In this document: positions 60,440 to 64,000 of the stretch, piece after piece
Position numbering within the stretch: position 1 is the first letter of the stretch
How the letters are laid out: each line of letters opens with the position of its first letter
Assembly: GCA_040755915.1 (NCBI GenBank)
Contig: JBFLWM010000009.1
Location: 11,295-75,294 of the forward strand
DNA length: 64,000 nt
From: Sulfurivermis sp040755915
Lineage (GTDB): Bacteria > Pseudomonadota > Gammaproteobacteria > Thiohalomonadales > Thiohalomonadaceae
Reading direction: 5' to 3'
Program-made: the position numbers and the translations under genes
The notes under the pieces: model-generated
Databases searched by the model: none
Seen by the model: the letters and a program-made list of their open reading frames with translations, nothing else
What the model was told of the DNA's origin: nothing

Positions 60440-62254
60440 ATGGCAGAGGGACAGGGCCACATCGGATTCACGCTGCCGGAACAACACAAGCCGGGACGGG
60501 AATCCTTCGACACCAAGCCGAGGAAGGTGGAGGCTTGGATTTCCCAGTTGCCCATGGGCAACGTGGGCGAAACCGCGCGTCAGGTGTTCGGCACCCTGCA
60601 CGAATCCAACCGCCTGCGCGTAGGCTGGAGCGAGCGCTATCGCCTGCTGGAGGCCCTGCGTGAGCCGGTGGGCTATGTCGGGCAGGCGCTCAACAAACGC
60701 TTCACCGGCCTGACCTTCCCGCTGCAACCGAAGACGCAGCGCATAGCCAACCTCGCCATCGAGCTGTACAGCGAAATGGCCCTCGGCTACAAAATCGCCA
60801 TTGAGGACATGCTGGCGCGCAACTTCCTGTTCCGCGACCGCAAGGCCCTCACCGTGATGCTGCACCGCGCCCTGCGCTATCTCAACCGCGTGCTGCTCAC
60901 CAGCTACCAGGTATATGCCGCCGCACCGCGTGAAACCTGGGCCGACCTGCACCGCCTGTACCGCTATGCCGAAAACAAACGTCTGCACCAGTCCTCGGTC
61001 ACCGACAAGGAACAGGCCATCCTCCCCAAGACCAGCATCACCACCGCCTACAAGCAGGCCCTGCTGCTGGCCCTGGCCACCCCTTACCGCCTGCGCCAGG
61101 GCGAGGTCGGCGTGGTGTACGCCGCCCTGGAGATATGGGCCCATCTGGCCCAACTGCAGCCCTACAACCCCAAGGCCGATGCCGAGGCTGCCCTGTTCGT
61201 CACCCATCTCGGCAGCAACGAGGAACCCAGCCACATCGCCTTCAACCATGCCCAGTGCAACGACGGCCAGTGCCGTCTCATCGATCTGCAGCGCCTCACT
61301 GCGGCCGTACATGAAGAACTGGAGCTGGTAGCCGGCGGCACCGTCACCGAGATGAAACACCGGCTCGGCAACAGTCTCACGGTAGACCTCCTGCGCCGTC
61401 TCAGCATGACCTGGGGAGCCCCGCCCAAGCGCGGCTTTTACCGCAATCACAAGGACTCCAAGGCCGAACTGGTGGTCGGCCTTACCGCCGTGCACCGCGC
61501 CCTCGGCCTGGTCAGCGCCCTGCGCAGCATCACCCTGCTGAACAACGCCACCGGAGCGGAAAGCCTGTTTTCCAAGACCTCCTCCTATTCCAGCCGTATC
61601 GTCAACTCGGAAAATGACGTCAAGGAAGATGTCTGGGATGTGTTCAAGCCCAAGCCGGCAAGCAAACCCGGTCAGCCACAGCAGACGGCCCCCAAGACCC
61701 CGCCCCTGCTGATGCAGACCTGGGATGTGCGTGACGAAAGCGGCGGCGGCTACCGGGTTGCCCGTCACGGCAACGACACCCTGGGCGTGCAGGTGGGTGA
61801 CCTGATCGGCATCCGCCCGCTTACCGACACCGATGACGCCAACTGGGTGGTGGGCGTGGTGCGCTGGATCCGGCACAGCGGTTCCGATGAGCTGGAGATG
61901 GGCCTGCAGAATCTGGCCCAGCGCAGCCGTCCCGCGGCGGCGCGGGTAAAACAGCCCAACGGCCATTACACCGAATACCAGCGCGTCATCGGCCTGCCCG
62001 AAGCCAAAGAGCCGCCGCAACCGCAGACCCTGCTGGCGCCCCCCCTGCTGTTCAGTGTCGGCACCCCACTGCTGGTACAATTCGACCACAGCGAACATCG
62101 TCTGATGCTTACCGGACTACGGGAGACCACCGGCTCCTTTGCCCAGTTCACTTTCGAGGATATGGGGCCTGCAGGTACCGATTCCGGCGGAAAAAAACAG
62201 GGTCCCGCCCCGGCCGCACCGTCCGACTACTCCTCGTTGTGGAACGAGCTGTAA
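60440..62254 (+). CDS. FimX-neighbour protein with C-terminal PilZ-like domain
   Basis: The product (604 residues) is a large, mostly helical cytoplasmic protein (for example TLHESNRLRVGWSERYRLLE; ELYSEMALGYKIAIEDM). A flexible Pro/Gly/Gln-rich linker near 415-430 precedes a C-terminal beta-rich domain (VARHGNDTLGVQVGDLIGIRP; WVVGVVRWIRH; LEMGLQNL) that looks PilZ-like, though the RxxxR-type binding residues are not obvious. Genes of this form lie before fimX in Pseudomonas. GAGG lies 7 nt before the ATG, and fimX starts 36 bp after its stop. A regulatory partnership with FimX is inference. Confidence 0.75.
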   Translation: MAEGQGHIGFTLPEQHKPGRESFDTKPRKVEAWISQLPMGNVGETARQVFGTLHESNRLRVGWSERYRLLEALREPVGYVGQALNKRFTGLTFPLQPKTQRIANLAIELYSEMALGYKIAIEDMLARNFLFRDRKALTVMLHRALRYLNRVLLTSYQVYAAAPRETWADLHRLYRYAENKRLHQSSVTDKEQAILPKTSITTAYKQALLLALATPYRLRQGEVGVVYAALEIWAHLAQLQPYNPKADAEAALFVTHLGSNEEPSHIAFNHAQCNDGQCRLIDLQRLTAAVHEELELVAGGTVTEMKHRLGNSLTVDLLRRLSMTWGAPPKRGFYRNHKDSKAELVVGLTAVHRALGLVSALRSITLLNNATGAESLFSKTSSYSSRIVNSENDVKEDVWDVFKPKPASKPGQPQQTAPKTPPLLMQTWDVRDESGGGYRVARHGNDTLGVQVGDLIGIRPLTDTDDANWVVGVVRWIRHSGSDELEMGLQNLAQRSRPAAARVKQPNGHYTEYQRVIGLPEAKEPPQPQTLLAPPLLFSVGTPLLVQFDHSEHRLMLTGLRETTGSFAQFTFEDMGPAGTDSGGKKQGPAPAAPSDYSSLWNEL

Positions 62255-62290
62255 GCCGACAGACGCAACCAAAACCAGAAGACGGCATTG

Positions 62291-64000
62291 ATGGTAAAAA
62301 CAGAAGAGATCCTCCGGCTCATCGTCCTCGATGACTCCTCCAACCACGCCGAGACCGTAAGCAGCCTGTTGCGCAATGCCGGCCAGGCCGTGCGTACCGA
62401 ACGTGCCGAGGACGACGAAGACCTGCGTGAAATGCTGGCCCAACAGGCCTGGGACATGGTGTTGACCAAGGCCAATATCGCCCACTGCTCTCCCGTGGAC
62501 GCCCTGCGCATCATCACCCAGACGGAGCTGGAGCTGCCGCTCATCGTACTGATGGAGGACATCGACGACAGCGCCATGGCCGAGGTATTCAAGGCAGGTG
62601 CACGTGACGTCGTCAGCCTCAAACACCCGCTCTGCCTGGTGCACACCCTGATGCGGGAGTTCGACGACGTGCTCAAGCGCCGCCGCCACCGTGAATGCGA
62701 ATCCCTGCTGCAGGAAGCGAACAAGCGTGCCCAGAGCCTGGTGGACAGTTCGCGCGACGCCATCGCCTACGTCCACGAAGGCATGTACATCTACGCCAAC
62801 GAATCCTACCTGCAGATGTTCGGCTACTCGGCCCTGGAAGAGATCGAGGGCATGCCGCTGATGGACATGGTCTCACCGGCGGATCACGGCAAGTTCAAGG
62901 AATTCCTGCGCGGCTATCTCAAGGGACGCACCAGCAGCGACTCCCTCAACATTCACGGCTGCAAGTCAGATGGCAAGGAATTCAACATCACCATGGACTT
63001 CTCGCCCGCCAGTTATGAGGGCGAATCCTGCATCCAGATCATCATCCGCGATCAGTCCGTCAGCAAGGAGCTTGAAGCCAAGCTCGACTCTCTCACCAAG
63101 CACGACCTGCTCACCGGCGCCTATAACCGGCAGTATTTCATGGCCATGCTGCAGAACCTGGTCGGCCAGAGCGGGGTACACGGCACCCTGTTCTACGTCG
63201 CACCGGACGACTTCAAGTCGCTGCGCGAACGCTTCGGCATCGCCGGCAGCGATCTGTTCCTCACAGACTTTGCCAAACTGCTGAAGGACAATCTGCCCGG
63301 CGAGAGTGATCTGGTGGCGCGCTTCGACGGCGAGATCTTCACCCTGATCCTGCAGGGGGTCGAGGAGGAAGAGGCCCAGGCCCTGGCGCAGAAAATGCTC
63401 AAGGCGGTGGAGGAAAACATCTTCGACGCCAACGGCCAGACCGCCAGTCTCACCTGCAGCATCGGTATCGCCCTCTACCACGAAGACCTGCACGATGTGC
63501 ACGAACTGCTGCAGCGTGCAGAAAAGGCCTATCGCAAGGCCGCTGCCGGCAGCAACCGTTTCTTCCTCTACAACCCCCTCACCGAGGGCATGGTGGAGCG
63601 CGAACAGCTGGCACTGCGCGTCAAGCAGCTGAAGACGGCCCTGCGCGACAACCGTTTCGTGCTGCTGTACCAGCCGGTGGTCAGCCTGCACGGTGACCCG
63701 GCGGAAAACTACGAAGTACTGCTGCGCATGCTGGATGACGACGGCAAGCAGGTCCTGCCGGCCGACTTCATGCCGGCGGCGGAACAGGCCGGCCTGATGG
63801 GCGGCATCGACCGCTGGGTGCTGGCCCATACCGTCAAGGCCCTGGTGGAACGGCGCCGCAACGGCCGCCATACCAACTTTTTCGTCAAGGTTTCCGGCGA
63901 CACCCTGCACGATGACAAACTGCTGCACTGGCTGCGCGACCTGCTCAAGGCCGCCAAGGTGGAGGGCAACTACCTGACCCTGGAGCTGAACGAGGCGGTG
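62291..64000 (+). CDS. fimX: FimX-like protein: REC-PAS-degenerate GGDEF-degenerate EAL (cut by window end)
   Basis: 570 residues are visible. Residues 10-125 form a receiver-like fold, but the usual phospho-acceptor Asp reads Lys (MVLTKANI). A PAS domain follows at about 145-265. The GGDEF motif is degenerate (DGEIF, 346-350). The EAL signature reads EVL (E475), and the metal-binding Asn of NxSA is Lys (FVKVSG). The receiver-PAS-GGDEF-EAL order with EVL matches FimX, a non-catalytic c-di-GMP receptor that controls type IV pili. Binding without hydrolysis is inferred. The gene continues off the window. Confidence 0.85.
   Translation, partial: MVKTEEILRLIVLDDSSNHAETVSSLLRNAGQAVRTERAEDDEDLREMLAQQAWDMVLTKANIAHCSPVDALRIITQTELELPLIVLMEDIDDSAMAEVFKAGARDVVSLKHPLCLVHTLMREFDDVLKRRRHRECESLLQEANKRAQSLVDSSRDAIAYVHEGMYIYANESYLQMFGYSALEEIEGMPLMDMVSPADHGKFKEFLRGYLKGRTSSDSLNIHGCKSDGKEFNITMDFSPASYEGESCIQIIIRDQSVSKELEAKLDSLTKHDLLTGAYNRQYFMAMLQNLVGQSGVHGTLFYVAPDDFKSLRERFGIAGSDLFLTDFAKLLKDNLPGESDLVARFDGEIFTLILQGVEEEEAQALAQKMLKAVEENIFDANGQTASLTCSIGIALYHEDLHDVHELLQRAEKAYRKAAAGSNRFFLYNPLTEGMVEREQLALRVKQLKTALRDNRFVLLYQPVVSLHGDPAENYEVLLRMLDDDGKQVLPADFMPAAEQAGLMGGIDRWVLAHTVKALVERRRNGRHTNFFVKVSGDTLHDDKLLHWLRDLLKAAKVEGNYLTLELNEAV

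Noticed and set aside
60386..62098. Minus-strand frame over the PilZ-type gene
   Set aside because: This is an antisense shadow. The plus-strand gene has a good ribosome-binding site and sits in a conserved order.
1..64000. CRISPR arrays, insertion sequences, prophage, toxin-antitoxin pairs
   Set aside because: No evenly spaced direct repeats, transposase or integrase motifs, or typical toxin-antitoxin gene pairs were seen. The short inverted repeats found are too small to be mobile genes.

Overview
The window is chromosomal DNA from a high-GC gammaproteobacterium. Nearly every gene is a recognisable core gene, and there are no insertion sequences, phage genes, rRNA or CRISPR arrays. The block from 16.8 to 30.7 kb (purA-hisZ-DUF2065-hflC-hflK-hflX-hfq-miaA-mutL-amiC-tsaE-nnr, with queG divergent) is the conserved gammaproteobacterial supra-operon, in the order I recall from Pseudomonas (hisZ between purA and the DUF2065 gene). 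The right end (rhodanese, S24 protein, SCO, psd, DUF3330, PilZ-type protein, FimX-like protein) resembles the rhdA-psd-fimX neighbourhood of Pseudomonas. A SoxK-like lipoprotein, a DsrS-like protein and an RhdA-type rhodanese hint at a sulfur-oxidising, chemolithotrophic relative rather than a pseudomonad. A sigma-28-type promoter before a chemoreceptor gene and a miniature flagellar-rod-like protein suggest flagellar motility.

Layout. 0-5.3 kb: 5' part of dnaX, SRP RNA, two tRNA-Ser genes flanking an outer-membrane protein gene, mltF, and tadA-serB. 5.3-15.2 kb: guaA, a 1357-residue PilZ/DUF1631/GGDEF/EAL protein, cmoAB, a 47-residue orphan, guaB, and a SoxK-like lipoprotein. 15.2-16.7 kb: a BaiN-type flavoprotein and tRNA-Leu. 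16.8-30.7 kb: the RNA-processing, repair and protease supra-operon. 30.7-34.7 kb: a ketohexokinase-like sugar kinase, a diguanylate cyclase, an HDOD protein, the rod-like mini-protein and a Nudix hydrolase. 34.8-37.2 kb: mobA-mobB-moeA for molybdenum cofactor. 37.3-41.4 kb: a histone-H1-like protein, an alternative Lon protease and ferrochelatase. 41.4-45 kb: a MoxR ATPase, a metallopeptidase/VWA protein and a DsrS-like protein. 45-50.6 kb: thioredoxin, Hsp15, chemoreceptor, response regulator and htpG. 50.7-56.7 kb: pgm, ppdK and a KamA-type radical SAM gene. 57-64 kb: the rhdA-to-fimX region, with fimX cut by the window edge.

Themes. Five proteins carry or probably carry c-di-GMP-related domains or belong with them: the PilZ/DUF1631/GGDEF/EAL protein, the GAF-GGDEF cyclase with its HDOD neighbour, the PilZ-type protein and the FimX-like protein. 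Stress regulation is visible in the DNA: a sigma-32-type promoter before htpG, a sigma-28-type promoter before the chemoreceptor, and an SOS-box-like sequence before the S24 protein.

The best candidate for an under-described system is the MoxR / HExxH-VWA / DsrS-like cassette at 41.4-45 kb. Second is the pairing of the large c-di-GMP protein with guaA. Most of the rest is ordinary core genome, and I do not see a wholly unknown multi-gene system. All family assignments come from reading the protein sequences and remembered family motifs; no database search was run.
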